Source of the DNA: JBOCEF01 sp050586345
GTDB taxonomy: Bacteria; Pseudomonadota; Alphaproteobacteria; Rhodobacterales; Rhodobacteraceae
Assembly (NCBI RefSeq): GCF_050586345.1
Contig: NZ_JBOCEF010000002.1
Span: 123,062-187,061, forward strand
Direction of reading: 5' to 3'
Length of the DNA stretch: 64,000 nucleotides
Made by a program: the position numbers and the translations under genes. The notes under the pieces were generated by a model that made no database searches, was not told the DNA's origin, and saw only the letters and a program-made list of their open reading frames with translations. Positions 24,628 to 33,647 of this stretch are shown in pieces (within the stretch, counting starts at the first letter, position 1; each line of letters starts with the position of its first letter).

Positions 24628-25212
24628 TCAGCCGTCCTCGCCCCGCGCCTGCGCCGCACGGCGCTGCTCGGCCTTGAGCTCCTCGGTCAGGTCCAGCTCG
24701 TCGGCCGGGTCATGGTGCTCGGGCGCCCGGTTCCAGTCATAGATGAGGTTGGAGATCGCCTGCGCCCCGAGCACCGAAAGCGTGACCAGGATCAGCGGCT
24801 TGATGGTGGCGGGGATGGGCGGATCCCAGGCGGTGCCGAAGGTCTCCCAGCGCATCAGCTTGGTCCAGGCCTCGCCGTAGCCGCCATAGAGAACCGCGGC
24901 GACGAAGATCAGAAGGCACAGGAGCGAGAGCACGTCGCAGGCCTTCTGCAAGGGGCGGGGCAGCATGTCGTAGATGATGAAGATGCGGATATGGCTGCGC
25001 TGCTGCATGGCGTAGAGGCCGGCGGTCAGGTAGACGGCGCCGGCGGCCCAGAGCGACATCTCGTTCACCCACAGCGTCGGGGCGACGAAGACGTAGCGCA
25101 GCACCACCTCGTAGAAGATGATCCCGACGATGAAGGCGGGGACCCACATGGCGACGCGGCTGAAGCCCCAGGTCGCAAGGTCCACCGGGCCGGTGCGTTC
25201 ATGTTCCTGCAT
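24628..25212 (-). CDS. dctQ: TRAP transporter small permease (DctQ)
   Basis: A 194-residue four-helix membrane protein. FEVVLRYVF-like motif (IIFYEVVLRYVFVAPTLWVN) and the QQRSHIRIFII stretch mark DctQ. The C-terminal 40 residues are charged and cytoplasmic. It is transcribed between dctP and dctM, but after an intrinsic terminator that should lower its level relative to the binding protein. Confidence 0.88.
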   Translation of the reverse strand: MQEHERTGPVDLATWGFSRVAMWVPAFIVGIIFYEVVLRYVFVAPTLWVNEMSLWAAGAVYLTAGLYAMQQRSHIRIFIIYDMLPRPLQKACDVLSLLCLLIFVAAVLYGGYGEAWTKLMRWETFGTAWDPPIPATIKPLILVTLSVLGAQAISNLIYDWNRAPEHHDPADELDLTEELKAEQRRAAQARGEDG

Positions 25213-25241
25213 GCGCCCCTCCCAAGGCTGCGCGCGGATGG

Positions 25242-25277
25242 AAAAAGGGCGGGGATGCGCGCCGCGCGCCCCCGCCC
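25242..25277 (-). terminator. intrinsic terminator/attenuator after dctP
   Basis: On the minus strand, arms at 25270-25277 and 25247-25254 (GGGCGGGG / CCCCGCCC on the plus strand) pair with an inner GCGCG/CGCGC extension, and the RNA then runs into five U residues (plus-strand A at 25242-25246). It lies 15 bp after the dctP stop and should favour excess binding protein over permeases. Confidence 0.75.
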
Positions 25278-25292
25278 CGTGCCGCGGTCAGA

Positions 25293-26312
25293 TCACTCGG
25301 CGATCAGGCCGAGCTGCTTGAGATAGGCGCGGTGCGAGGCGACGAGGGCGCCGGCCTCGGGCGTCTTGGTCGCCCAGCCGTCCCAGGCCTTCTGCGCCGC
25401 GGCGCGGAACATCGCCTTGTCCTCGGGCGACCAGTTGTGGACCGTCACGCCCTTCTCGGGCAGGCCGGCCACGGCCTCGGCGTTCTTCACCTCGAAGGTC
25501 AGCGCGGTCTGCAGCGCCAGCTTCTGCATCGAGGTGTCGATGATCCGCTTGTGCTTGTCAGACAGCCCGTCCCAGACGTTGGCGTTGCAGGCCAGGTGGT
25601 CCGAGGGCATCGAGTGGAAGCCCGGGTAGTTGGCGTGCTTGGCGATGTCATAGAGGCCGAGCCCGACGTTGTTGGCGATGCCCGAGGCGTCGGCGCCGTC
25701 GATGATCCCGGTCTCGAGCGCGGTGAAGATCTCGGTGAAGTCCATCACGATCGGCTTGGCGCCGAGATTGGCGAAGATCTCGGTCTCCAGCCCCGGCGGG
25801 GAGCGGAACTTCCAGTCCTTCAGGTCTTCCGGCCCGCGGATCGGCTTGGTCGAGGCGAGGGATTCCTGGCCGTAGATCCACCAGCCGACCAGCTTCATGT
25901 CGTATTTGCGGTAGAGCTGGTCCGCCGCCTCGAACCCGCCGCCCTGGTAGAGCCAGGACAGCTGCTGATAGGGCGTGTCGTAGCCGCCCATGATGTCGCC
26001 CACGAACTGGAAGGCGGGGTTCTTGCCGGTCTGGTAGGCGCCGCCGGTCATGTCGCAGTCGAGGATGCCGGTGGCCGCGGCGTCGAAGGTCTCGACCGAT
26101 TTCACCACCGAGGACGAGAAGAACATCTCGATGTCGATCTCGCCGCCGGACATGGTCTCGACGTCGTCCACGAACTGCTGGGCCAGTTTGCCGGACACCG
26201 TCTCGGGCGCGTAGTGGGTCTGGATGCGCAGGGTCACGTCGGCGGCCGAGGCGGCCCCCACGGTCAGGGCGACGGCGGCCGCCGCGCCCAGGAGCGCGTT
26301 GATCTTCTTCAT
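25293..26312 (-). CDS. dctP: TRAP transporter substrate-binding protein (DctP)
   Basis: A 339-residue periplasmic solute receptor with a Sec signal (MKKINALLGAAAAVALTVGA, cleavage near ASA-AD). RSPPGLETEIFANLGAKPIV contains the carboxylate-binding arginine conserved in TRAP receptors; MDFTEIFTALETGIIDGADA follows. Strong SD (GGGAGGAAATC). It heads the minus-strand unit dctP-dctQ-dctM-uxaA-HIBADH and is divergent from a GntR gene. The ligand is probably a sugar acid, given the enzymes around it. Confidence 0.9.
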   Translation of the reverse strand: MKKINALLGAAAAVALTVGAASAADVTLRIQTHYAPETVSGKLAQQFVDDVETMSGGEIDIEMFFSSSVVKSVETFDAAATGILDCDMTGGAYQTGKNPAFQFVGDIMGGYDTPYQQLSWLYQGGGFEAADQLYRKYDMKLVGWWIYGQESLASTKPIRGPEDLKDWKFRSPPGLETEIFANLGAKPIVMDFTEIFTALETGIIDGADASGIANNVGLGLYDIAKHANYPGFHSMPSDHLACNANVWDGLSDKHKRIIDTSMQKLALQTALTFEVKNAEAVAGLPEKGVTVHNWSPEDKAMFRAAAQKAWDGWATKTPEAGALVASHRAYLKQLGLIAE

Positions 26313-26640
26313 GATTTCCTCCCGTCGGCGGCGCGCGGCGCCGCCCTGTCGTCTGGTTTCGGCCGCCTCTCCCGGTGCGGCTCGGCCCGGACGGTAGCAA
26401 CCGAATCGGCGTGAAACAAGCGAGTCGTCGTGGATCGGCATAAATTTCAAAATTGCTTGCCAGTCACGAAAATCCCGGTACGGTCTGCCGCATCCGTCGA
26501 GTCCCGGGACAGGGGCCGGCGGGCCCGCCGAGGCGCCCGGACGCAGGGAAGCCGGTCGCGGCGGGGGATGAGAACGAGGCGCCCGGCAAAGGGCGCAGGC
26601 GGGCGGCGCAGCGCCCCCGCGCAAGGGAGGAAAGACGCGC
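26313..26640. promoter_or_regulatory. divergent dctP/gntR control region (328 bp)
   Basis: No gene is visible. An unusually AT-rich patch at about 26440-26475 holds the dyad AATTT-CA-AAATT (26443-26454) and, on the plus strand, a possible sigma-70 promoter TTGCCA (26457-26462) - 16 bp - TACGGT (26479-26484) for gntR. The dyad is a candidate binding site for that GntR protein. The remaining sequence is GC-rich leader. Confidence 0.4.
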
Positions 26641-27312
26641 ATGGCCCGCGACGCGGCGCAGGACGGGATGACGCTCGGGGCGGTGCACCGCTCGGTGAAG
26701 GCGCGCATCATGGCCGGGGAATTCCCCGCCGGCGCGCGCCTGCGCCCCGACGCGCTGCGCGGCGCCTATGACGTCTCCGCCTCGGCCATGCGCGAGGTGC
26801 TGCTGCGCCTCGCCGTCGAGGGGCTGGTGGCGCAGGAGGAGCAGCGCGGCTTCTCGGTCCCCACCTCGGATCTCGCGCTGCTGGGCGAGCTGATGGACCT
26901 TCGGGTGCTGCTCGAGGGCGAGGGCGCGGTGCAGTCGATGCGGCGCGGGGACATGGAGTGGGAGGCCGGCCTCGCCGCCGCCCATCACAAGCTGGCGCAT
27001 ATCGAGGCGCGGATGCGCGACGCCGAGGACCCGGCCCACCTGGTGCCGATCTGGACGCGGGTGGACTGGGAGTTCCACGACGCGCTCCTCTCCGCCTGCC
27101 CGAACCGCGCCCTGCGCGAGGAGCACCGGGCGGTCTATGAGCGGTTCCGCCAGCAGGTCGTCGCCGCCACGCCCACCGCGGGCTTCCGGCACGAGACGAT
27201 CGAGGAGCACGAGGCGATCCTCAACGCCGCCGTGGCGCGGGACGAGGACGCCTGCCGCAAGGCGATCCGCTCGCACCTGTGGACCTATCGGGACGACATG
27301 ATCGGCGGCTGA
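26641..27312 (+). CDS. GntR/FCD-family regulator of the sugar-acid cluster
   Basis: A 223-residue regulator: GntR winged helix (GEFPAGARLRPDALRGAYDV, then SASAMREVLLRLAVEGLV) and an FCD domain with a metal-site-like pattern (D at WEFHDALL, HETIEEHEAI, R/H near KAIRSHLW). The ATG at 26641 follows GGGAGG. It faces the TRAP operon and heads the plus-strand enzyme operon, so it plausibly controls both. It shows no close similarity to the GntR at 15102 outside the family core. Confidence 0.88.
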   Translation: MARDAAQDGMTLGAVHRSVKARIMAGEFPAGARLRPDALRGAYDVSASAMREVLLRLAVEGLVAQEEQRGFSVPTSDLALLGELMDLRVLLEGEGAVQSMRRGDMEWEAGLAAAHHKLAHIEARMRDAEDPAHLVPIWTRVDWEFHDALLSACPNRALREEHRAVYERFRQQVVAATPTAGFRHETIEEHEAILNAAVARDEDACRKAIRSHLWTYRDDMIGG

Positions 27313-27386
27313 CCGCCGGTCGCGGCCCCGGTCCGCCGGGCGCCCGTCCCCCATTCAATGCACGGCCGGGGAGGGCCGCCGCAGAC

Positions 27387-28151
27387 ATGAGCAGCAACCT
27401 GTTCGACCTGACCGGGCGCTTCGCGCTCGTGACCGGCGCGGGCTCCGGCATCGGCTTCGCGCTGGCGCGCGGGCTGGCCGAGGCGGGCGCCGCCGTCGCC
27501 ATCAACGGCCGCGACGCCGCCAAGGCCGAGGCGGCCGCGCAGACCCTGCGCGCCGAGGGCCATGACGCCGTCGCCGCCCCCTTCGACGTGACGGACGAGG
27601 CCGCGGTGGAGGCGGGGATCGATGCGCTCGACGACGCGCGGCCCATCGACATCCTGGTGAACAACGCCGGGGTGCAGATCCGCGCGCCGCTGGAGGATTT
27701 CGCGACCGAGGATTTCCGGGCGCTGATGAACGTGCACCTCGTGGGCCCGTTCCTCGCCGCCCGCAGCGCCGCGCGGCGGATGATCCCGCGCGGGGCGGGG
27801 CGGATCATCAACATCGCCTCGGTGATGTCCGAGCTCGCCCGCCCCGGGGTCGCGCCCTACACCGCCGCCAAGGGGGGCGTGCGCAACCTGACCCGCGGGA
27901 TGGCGACGGACTGGGCGAAGCATGGCCTCAACGTCAACGCCATCGCGCCGGGGTATTTCAAGACGCCGCTGAACCAGGCGCTGGTGGATGACCCGGCCTT
28001 TTCCGAGTGGCTGTGCAAGCGCACCCCCGCGGGCCGCTGGGGCGATGTCGAGGAGCTTGTGGGGGCCGCCGTGTTCCTGTCCTCGCGCGCGTCGAGCTTC
28101 GTGAACGGCCACACCCTCGCCGTCGACGGCGGCATCACCGTTTCGGTGTGA
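27387..28151 (+). CDS. SDR-family dehydrogenase, gluconate 5-dehydrogenase-like
   Basis: A 254-residue classical SDR with TGAGSGIG (16-23), NNAGV (92-96), S145, Y158 and K162 (YTAAK) all present. The C-terminal half (LNVNAIAPGYFKTPLNQALV ... FVNGHTLAVDGGITVSV) matches gluconate 5-dehydrogenase (IdnO/Ga5DH) proteins. It would interconvert a sugar acid and its keto form. The start at 27387 is preceded by a purine-rich GGGGAGGGCC. It is followed 11 bp later by the HIBADH gene. Confidence 0.85.
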   Translation: MSSNLFDLTGRFALVTGAGSGIGFALARGLAEAGAAVAINGRDAAKAEAAAQTLRAEGHDAVAAPFDVTDEAAVEAGIDALDDARPIDILVNNAGVQIRAPLEDFATEDFRALMNVHLVGPFLAARSAARRMIPRGAGRIINIASVMSELARPGVAPYTAAKGGVRNLTRGMATDWAKHGLNVNAIAPGYFKTPLNQALVDDPAFSEWLCKRTPAGRWGDVEELVGAAVFLSSRASSFVNGHTLAVDGGITVSV

Positions 28152-28162
28152 AGGAGATTTCC

Positions 28163-29053
28163 ATGACGGCGGACAAAGCCACGGTCGCATTCCTTGGAAC
28201 CGGCCTGATGGGCGCCCCGATGGCGCGGAACCTGCTGAAGGCCGGCCATGCCGTGCGCGCCTGGAACCGCACCCGGGCCAAGGCGGACGCGCTGGCCGCG
28301 GAGGGCGCGCAGGTCTTCGCCGCCGCCGCCGAGGCCGCTGCCGGGGCCGACGTGGTCATCACCATGGTCTCGGACGGGCCCGCGGTGCTGGACCTGCTGT
28401 TCGCGCAAGGCGTGGCCGAGGCGGCGCCCGAGGGCGCGGTGCTGTGCGACATGTCCTCGATCAAGCCGAAGGAAGCGCGGGAGATCGCCGAGCGCCTCTC
28501 CGCCGCCGGGCGCCTGGCGCTCGATGCGCCGGTCTCGGGCGGCACCAAGGGGGCCGAGGCGGGCAGCCTCGCAATCATGGCGGGCGGGACGCAGGAGGCC
28601 TTCGACAAGGCCGCCCCCGTGCTGTCCGCAATGGGCCGCCCGGTGAAGGTCGGGCCCTCGGGCGCCGGGCAGCTCGCCAAGCTGTGCAACCAGGCCATCG
28701 TCGCGTCGACCATCGGCGTGGTGGCCGAGGCGATGCTGCTGGCGCGCGAGGGCGGCGCCGACCCCGCCGCGATCCGCCAGGCGCTCAAGGGCGGCTTCGC
28801 GGACGGCACGATCCTTCAGCAGCATGGCGAGCGGATGACGACGGGTGATTTCGCCCCCGGCGGGCCGTCGAAGCTGCAGCTGAAAGACATCGACAACACG
28901 CTGGAGGAAGCCGCCGCCCACGGGCTGACCTTGCCGATGACCCTCTCGATGCAGGAACGCTTCGGCCGCTTCGTGCGCGACCTCGACGGGGCCGAGAAGG
29001 ACCATTCGGGCCTCTGGCTGGAACTGCTGGACCAGAACGGCCTCGAGGGCTGA
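28163..29053 (+). CDS. NAD(P)-dependent hydroxyacid dehydrogenase, GarR/GlxR-like
   Basis: A 296-residue HIBADH-superfamily protein. FLGTGLMGAPMARNL (10-24), DAPVSGGTKGAEAGSLAIMA (121-140), and K173 in GAGQLAKLCNQ are the canonical nucleotide, substrate and catalytic motifs. It is closer to tartronate-semialdehyde reductase than its paralogue at 20401. AAGGAG precedes the ATG. In this context it may reduce a semialdehyde formed from sugar-acid cleavage. Confidence 0.86.
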   Translation: MTADKATVAFLGTGLMGAPMARNLLKAGHAVRAWNRTRAKADALAAEGAQVFAAAAEAAAGADVVITMVSDGPAVLDLLFAQGVAEAAPEGAVLCDMSSIKPKEAREIAERLSAAGRLALDAPVSGGTKGAEAGSLAIMAGGTQEAFDKAAPVLSAMGRPVKVGPSGAGQLAKLCNQAIVASTIGVVAEAMLLAREGGADPAAIRQALKGGFADGTILQQHGERMTTGDFAPGGPSKLQLKDIDNTLEEAAAHGLTLPMTLSMQERFGRFVRDLDGAEKDHSGLWLELLDQNGLEG

Positions 29054-29090
29054 GAGTGCGGCGGAACGCATGGCTTGGGAGGGACGTGCA

Positions 29091-30074
29091 ATGAAGGTGA
29101 TGATCATCGGCGGCGCCGGGATGGTGGGCCGCAAGCTGGCCGCGAGGATCGCGGGGGAGGGGCTGCCGACTGGCGCCGTCTCCTCCTTGATCCTGCATGA
29201 CATCTTCCCGCCCGCGGCCCCCGCGGGCGCGGGCTTCCCCGTCGACTGCCAGACCGGGAACGCCGCCGCGCCCGACGAGGCCGCGCGGCTCGCCGCCCTG
29301 CGCCCCGATGTCGTCTACCACCTCGCCGCCATCGTCTCGGGCGAGGCGGAGATGGATTTCGACAAGGGCTGGGAGGTCAACGCCCGCGGCCTGGAACGGT
29401 TCCTCTTCGCCCTGCGCGCCGAACATGCCGCGAGCGGCGGGACGTACCGGCCGCGCGTCATCTTCACCTCCTCCATCGCCGTGTTCGGCGCGCCCTTCCC
29501 GGAGCTGATCGGGGACGAGTTCCTGACCGCGCCGCAGACCAGCTACGGCGCCCAGAAAGCGTGCTGCGAGCTGATGCTGAACGACTTCTCCCGCAAGGGC
29601 TTCGTCGACGGCATCGCCATCCGCCTGCCCACCATCTGCGTGCGGCCGGGCAAGCCCAACGCCGCGGCCTCGGGCTTCTTCTCGGGCATCATCCGCGAGC
29701 CGCTGAACGGCCAGGAGGCGCAGCTGCCGGTCCCGGCCTCGGTCGTGCACACCCATGCCTCGCCCCGCTCGGCCGCGCGGTTCCTGACCCATGCGGCGGG
29801 GATCGCCGAGGACGCCCTCCAGGGCCGCCGCGCGCTCAACATGCCCGGCGTCGGCGTGTCGGTCGAAGAGCAGATCGAGGCGCTGCGCGCGGTCGCCGGA
29901 CAGAAGGCGGTCGACCTGATCCGCCCCGCGCCGGACGAGGCGATCATGGCCATCGTGAAGAACTGGCCCACCCGCTTCGACCCGGCCCGCGCCCGGGCGC
30001 TGGGCTTCGAGGCGGAGACGAGTTTCGAGGAGATCATCCGCGTCTACCTCGAGGATGATTTCCAAGGCGCCTGA
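29091..30074 (+). CDS. D-erythronate dehydrogenase-like epimerase-fold enzyme (DenD family)
   Basis: A 327-residue extended-SDR protein. The N-terminal GGAGMVGRKLA (7-17), S127/S128, Y152 and K156 (SYGAQK) form the active site; TSSIAVFGAPFPELIGDEF, RLPTICVRPGKPNAAASGFF and SVVHTHASPRSAA match DenD proteins that oxidise D-erythronate to 2-keto-D-erythronate. GGGAGGG lies upstream of the ATG at 29091; an ATG at 29070 is less likely. The usual DenD partners OtnC and OtnI are not here, so it may act on a different aldonate. Confidence 0.82.
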   Translation: MKVMIIGGAGMVGRKLAARIAGEGLPTGAVSSLILHDIFPPAAPAGAGFPVDCQTGNAAAPDEAARLAALRPDVVYHLAAIVSGEAEMDFDKGWEVNARGLERFLFALRAEHAASGGTYRPRVIFTSSIAVFGAPFPELIGDEFLTAPQTSYGAQKACCELMLNDFSRKGFVDGIAIRLPTICVRPGKPNAAASGFFSGIIREPLNGQEAQLPVPASVVHTHASPRSAARFLTHAAGIAEDALQGRRALNMPGVGVSVEEQIEALRAVAGQKAVDLIRPAPDEAIMAIVKNWPTRFDPARARALGFEAETSFEEIIRVYLEDDFQGA

Positions 30075-30076
30075 GC

Positions 30077-30101
30077 GCGCCGCGACAGAACAAGGCGGCG
30101 C
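30077..30101 (+). repeat. intergenic hairpin before the BDH2-like SDR gene
   Basis: GCGCCGC (30077-30083) pairs with GCGGCGC (30095-30101) around 11 bases, filling the gap between two operon genes. Confidence 0.4.
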
Positions 30102-30125
30102 AGAAGCGCCCACAGGGAGGATGCA

Positions 30126-30860
30126 ATGGCCGGACGGCTGAACGGGAAAAAGGCGCTCTGCACCGCCGCGGGGCAGGGGATCGGGCGGGCGACCGCGCTG
30201 ATGATGCACGCGGAAGGCGCCGAGGTGCTGGCCACCGACGTCAACGGGGCGGCGCTGGAGGAGCTGGCCGCCGCGGGCCTCGCGACCGCGCCGCTCAACG
30301 TGCTCGACAAGGACGCCGTGGTCGCGGCGGTGAAAGGCTTCCAGCCCGACATCCTGTTCAACTGCGCGGGCTACGTGCATGCGGGCGACGTGCTCGCCTG
30401 CACCGATGACGACTGGGATTTCGCCTTCGCCCTCAACTGCCGGTCGATGTTCTGGACCATGCAGGCCGCGATCCCGGGGATGCTGGAGCGGGGCGTGGGG
30501 AGCATCGTCAACATGTCCTCCGCCGCCTCCTCGATCATCGGGGCGCCGAACCGCTTCGTCTACGGCGCCACCAAGGCCGCCGTGATCGGCATGACCAAGC
30601 AGGTGGCGCGCGAATACATCACCAAGGGCGTGCGGGCGAACTGCATCTGCCCGGGCACGGTGGAATCGCCGTCCCTGCATGACCGCCTGCGCGCCACCGG
30701 GGATTACGAGCAGGCGATGAAGGATTTCATCGCCCGCCAGCCCATGGGCCGCATCGGCACGTCGGAAGAAATCGCCGCCCTCGCCGTCTACCTGTCCTCG
30801 GACGAATCCGCTTTCACCACCGGGCAGGCCTGCGTGATCGACGGCGGCTGGTCGGGCTGA
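30126..30860 (+). CDS. SDR dehydrogenase of the BDH2/2-keto-3-deoxy-acid 4-dehydrogenase type
   Basis: A 244-residue SDR. AAGQGIGRATAL replaces the usual TGxxxGIG, as in BDH2/DHRS6 relatives; NMSSAASSIIGAPNRFVYGA, then TKAAVIGMTKQVAREYI and CPGTVESPSLHDRL match that group strongly. Proteins of this type oxidise 2-keto-3-deoxy-L-fuconate or 2-keto-3-deoxypentonate at C4. Its place directly before an IlvD/Edd dehydratase and an FAH hydrolase supports such a role (inference). GGGAGG precedes the ATG. Confidence 0.83.
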   Translation: MAGRLNGKKALCTAAGQGIGRATALMMHAEGAEVLATDVNGAALEELAAAGLATAPLNVLDKDAVVAAVKGFQPDILFNCAGYVHAGDVLACTDDDWDFAFALNCRSMFWTMQAAIPGMLERGVGSIVNMSSAASSIIGAPNRFVYGATKAAVIGMTKQVAREYITKGVRANCICPGTVESPSLHDRLRATGDYEQAMKDFIARQPMGRIGTSEEIAALAVYLSSDESAFTTGQACVIDGGWSG

Positions 30861-30867
30861 CCCAAGC

Positions 30868-30889
30868 GGGGGCGCCGACCCGCGCCCCC
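30868..30889 (+). repeat. intergenic hairpin before the IlvD/Edd dehydratase gene
   Basis: GGGGGCGC (30868-30875) pairs perfectly with GCGCCCCC (30882-30889) around CGACCC, 8 bp after the SDR stop. It has no U tract; an attenuating or mRNA-stabilising role is possible. Confidence 0.45.
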
Positions 30890-30937
30890 TCCCGCCTCGC
30901 CGTCCGTCTCGTTCCCCCTCGCCCAGGAGATCCAGCC

Positions 30938-32731
30938 ATGACCAAGAAGCCCGAAGAGCTCCGCTCCCGCCTCTGGTTCGACAACCCGCTCGACCCCGAG
31001 ATGACCGCCCTCTATCTCGAGCGGTATCTCAACTACGGCATCACCCGCGAGGAATTGCAGGGCGGCAAGCCGATCATCGGCATCGCGCAGACGGGGTCCG
31101 ACCTGTCCCCCTGCAACCGCCACCATATCGAGCTGACCAAGCGCGTGCGCGACGGCATCTACCAGGCCGGGGGCATCCCGCTGGAGATCCCGGTCCACCC
31201 GATCCAGGAGACGGGCAAACGCCCCACGGCGATGCTGGACCGCAACCTCGCCTACCTGAGCCTGGTGGAATCCCTCTTCGGCTATCCCATCGACGGCGTG
31301 GTGCTGAACATCGGTTGCGACAAGACCACGCCCGCCCTGCTGATGGCCGCCGCCACGGTGGACATCCCGGCCATCGCGCTGTCCGTCGGCCCGATGCTCA
31401 ACGGCTGGTTCCGCGGCGAGCGGACCGGGTCCGGCACCATCGTGTGGAAAGCGCGCGAGATGCTGGCGGCGGGCGAGATCGACAATGACGGCTTCATCGA
31501 GCTCGTCACCTCCTCCACCCCCTCGGTCGGCTACTGCAACACCATGGGCACCGCGACCACGATGAACTCGCTGGCCGAGGCGCTGGGCATGCAGCTGCCC
31601 GGCTCCGCCGCCATCCCCGCCCCGTACCGGGAGCGCGGGCAGATGGCGTTCGAAACCGGGCGGCGCATCGTCGACATGGTGCACGAGGACCTGTTCCCGT
31701 CGAAGATCATGACCCGCGAGGCGTTCGAGAACGCCATCGTCGTGAACTCGGCCATCGGCGGGTCGACCAACGCGCCGATCCACCTCAACGGCATCGCGCG
31801 GCACCTGAACATTCACCTCGACAACGACGACTGGCAGAAGATCGGCCATGACGTACCGCTGCTGGTGAACCTGCAGCCCGCGGGCGAATACCTCGGGGAA
31901 GACTACCACCGCGCCGGGGGCGTCCCGGCGGTGGTGGCCGAGCTGATGCGGAGCGGCCTCTTGCCCCACCCGGGCGCCGTCACCGTCAACGGCAAGTCGA
32001 TGGGCGAGAACTGCGAGGGGCGGGAGATCGTCAACACCGACGTGATCCGGCCCATCGCTGACGCCATGGTCCCGGCCGCCGGGTTCGTGAACTTCAAGGG
32101 CAACCTCTTCGACAGCGCCATCATGAAGACCTCGGTGATCTCGAAGGAGTTCCGGGACCGGTACCTGTCGAACCCCGACGACCCCGAAGCGTTCGAGGGG
32201 ACGGCCGTGGTCTTCGACGGGCCGGAGGATTTCCACCACCGCATCGACGACGAGAGCCTCGGGATCACCGAGAACTCGGTCCTCTTCATGCGCGGGACCG
32301 GCCCCATCGGCTATCCCGGCGGGGCCGAGGTGGTGAACATGCGGCCCCCCGCCTACCTCTTGAAGAAGGGCGTCAAGTCGCTGCCCTGCATCGGCGACGG
32401 GCGGCAGTCGGGGACCTCGGGCAGCCCGTCCATCCTCAACGCATCCCCCGAGGCGGCGGACGGGGGCGGTCTCGCGATCCTGCAGACCGGCGACCGGGTG
32501 CGGATCGACCTCGGGAAATGCACCGCGAACATTCTGGCGCCGGAGGAGGAGCTCGCCGCCCGCCGCGCGGCGCTGGAGGCGGCCGGGGGCTACCAGCACC
32601 CCGAAAGCCACTCGCCCTGGCAGCAGTATTTCCGCGAGAAGGTGCAGCCCTTCTCCGAGGGCATGACCCTCAAGGACGCCACGAATTACCGCGCCATCGG
32701 CCGCAGGTTCGAGCCGCGCAACAACCACTGA
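30938..32731 (+). CDS. IlvD/Edd-family sugar-acid dehydratase (pentonate/xylonate dehydratase-like)
   Basis: A 597-residue Fe-S dehydratase. Three cluster-type cysteines are visible: C59 (DLSPCNRHH), C127 (NIGCDKTTP) and C200 (GYCNTMGTATTMNSLAEALG). GDGRQSGTSGSPSILNASPE contains the C-terminal catalytic serine region. The N-terminal RSRLWFDNP and cluster motifs match pentonate/hexonate dehydratases rather than IlvD itself. It would produce a 2-keto-3-deoxy acid for the SDR and FAH enzymes next to it. The SD is CAGGAGA. Whether the substrate is xylonate, arabonate or another acid is unknown. Confidence 0.88.
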   Translation: MTKKPEELRSRLWFDNPLDPEMTALYLERYLNYGITREELQGGKPIIGIAQTGSDLSPCNRHHIELTKRVRDGIYQAGGIPLEIPVHPIQETGKRPTAMLDRNLAYLSLVESLFGYPIDGVVLNIGCDKTTPALLMAAATVDIPAIALSVGPMLNGWFRGERTGSGTIVWKAREMLAAGEIDNDGFIELVTSSTPSVGYCNTMGTATTMNSLAEALGMQLPGSAAIPAPYRERGQMAFETGRRIVDMVHEDLFPSKIMTREAFENAIVVNSAIGGSTNAPIHLNGIARHLNIHLDNDDWQKIGHDVPLLVNLQPAGEYLGEDYHRAGGVPAVVAELMRSGLLPHPGAVTVNGKSMGENCEGREIVNTDVIRPIADAMVPAAGFVNFKGNLFDSAIMKTSVISKEFRDRYLSNPDDPEAFEGTAVVFDGPEDFHHRIDDESLGITENSVLFMRGTGPIGYPGGAEVVNMRPPAYLLKKGVKSLPCIGDGRQSGTSGSPSILNASPEAADGGGLAILQTGDRVRIDLGKCTANILAPEEELAARRAALEAAGGYQHPESHSPWQQYFREKVQPFSEGMTLKDATNYRAIGRRFEPRNNH

Positions 32732-32737
32732 CCTCAT

Positions 32738-32760
32738 GCGGGGGGCGCCGCGCCCCCCGC
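32738..32760 (+). repeat. perfect 23-bp hairpin between dehydratase and FAH genes
   Basis: GCGGGGGGCGC (32738-32748) and GCGCCCCCCGC (32750-32760) are exact complements with one base between, 7 bp after the dehydratase stop. Confidence 0.5.
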
Positions 32761-32780
32761 CGATACGAAGGACATCCGCA

Positions 32781-33626
32781 ATGAAACTCGTCCGTTACGG
32801 CGCCCCGGGCGCCGAGCTTCCCGGCCTGATCGACGCCGAGGGGAACATCCGCGACCTCTCGGCCCATGTCGCCGATATCGACGGCGCGGCGCTGGGCCGC
32901 GAAAGCCTCGCGGCCCTCGCCGCCCTCAACCCCGCGGACCTGCCGCTGGTGAGCGGCGACGTGCGCTACGGCGCCTGCGTCGGGTCGATCGGCAAGTACA
33001 TGTGCATCGGCCTCAACTATGCCGACCATGCCGCCGAGACCGGCGCCGACATCCCCGAGCACCCGATCCTCTTCATGAAGGCCAACTCGGCCGTCGTCGG
33101 CCCCAATGACGACGTGGTCATGCCCCGCGGCTCGACCATGTCGGACTGGGAGGTCGAGCTGGGCGTGGTGATCGGCGAGACGTGCAAATACGTCTCCGAG
33201 GCGGACGCGCTGAACTACGTCGCCGGCTACTGCGTGTGCAACGACGTCTCGGAGCGCGAGTTCCAGACCATGCGCACCGGCCAGTGGACCAAGGGCAAGT
33301 CGCCCGACACCTACGGCCCCACCGGCCCCTGGCTGGTGACGGCGGACGAGGTGCCGGACCCGCAGAACCTCTCCATGCGGCTCGACGTCAATGGCGAGCG
33401 GATGCAGACCGGGAACACGAAGACGATGATCTTCACCGTCGCCCAGGTCATCAGCCACCTGAGCCAGATGTTCACCCTGCACCCCGGCGACGTCATCTCC
33501 ACCGGCACCCCGCCGGGCGTGGGCATGGGCATGAAGCCGCAGAAGTTCCTCAAGGTCGGCGACGTGATGGAGGTCGAGATCGAGGGCCTCGGCGTCCAGC
33601 GCCAGAAAGTCGGCATGGACGCCTGA
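32781..33626 (+). CDS. fumarylacetoacetate hydrolase-family protein (2,4-diketo-3-deoxy-acid hydrolase candidate)
   Basis: A 281-residue FAH-fold enzyme. IGLNYADHAAETG, PILFMKANSAVVGPND, the metal-binding DWEVELGVVIG and YCVCNDVSEREFQ are canonical; TGTPPGVGMGMKP lies at the C-terminus. This subgroup includes 2,4-diketo-3-deoxy-L-fuconate and pentonate hydrolases that release pyruvate plus lactate or glycolate. The SD region is GAAGGACATCCGCA. Its position after the SDR and dehydratase supports the same activity here (inference). Confidence 0.86.
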   Translation: MKLVRYGAPGAELPGLIDAEGNIRDLSAHVADIDGAALGRESLAALAALNPADLPLVSGDVRYGACVGSIGKYMCIGLNYADHAAETGADIPEHPILFMKANSAVVGPNDDVVMPRGSTMSDWEVELGVVIGETCKYVSEADALNYVAGYCVCNDVSEREFQTMRTGQWTKGKSPDTYGPTGPWLVTADEVPDPQNLSMRLDVNGERMQTGNTKTMIFTVAQVISHLSQMFTLHPGDVISTGTPPGVGMGMKPQKFLKVGDVMEVEIEGLGVQRQKVGMDA

Positions 33627-33647
33627 TCCAGGCGCCGCGCACATCCC

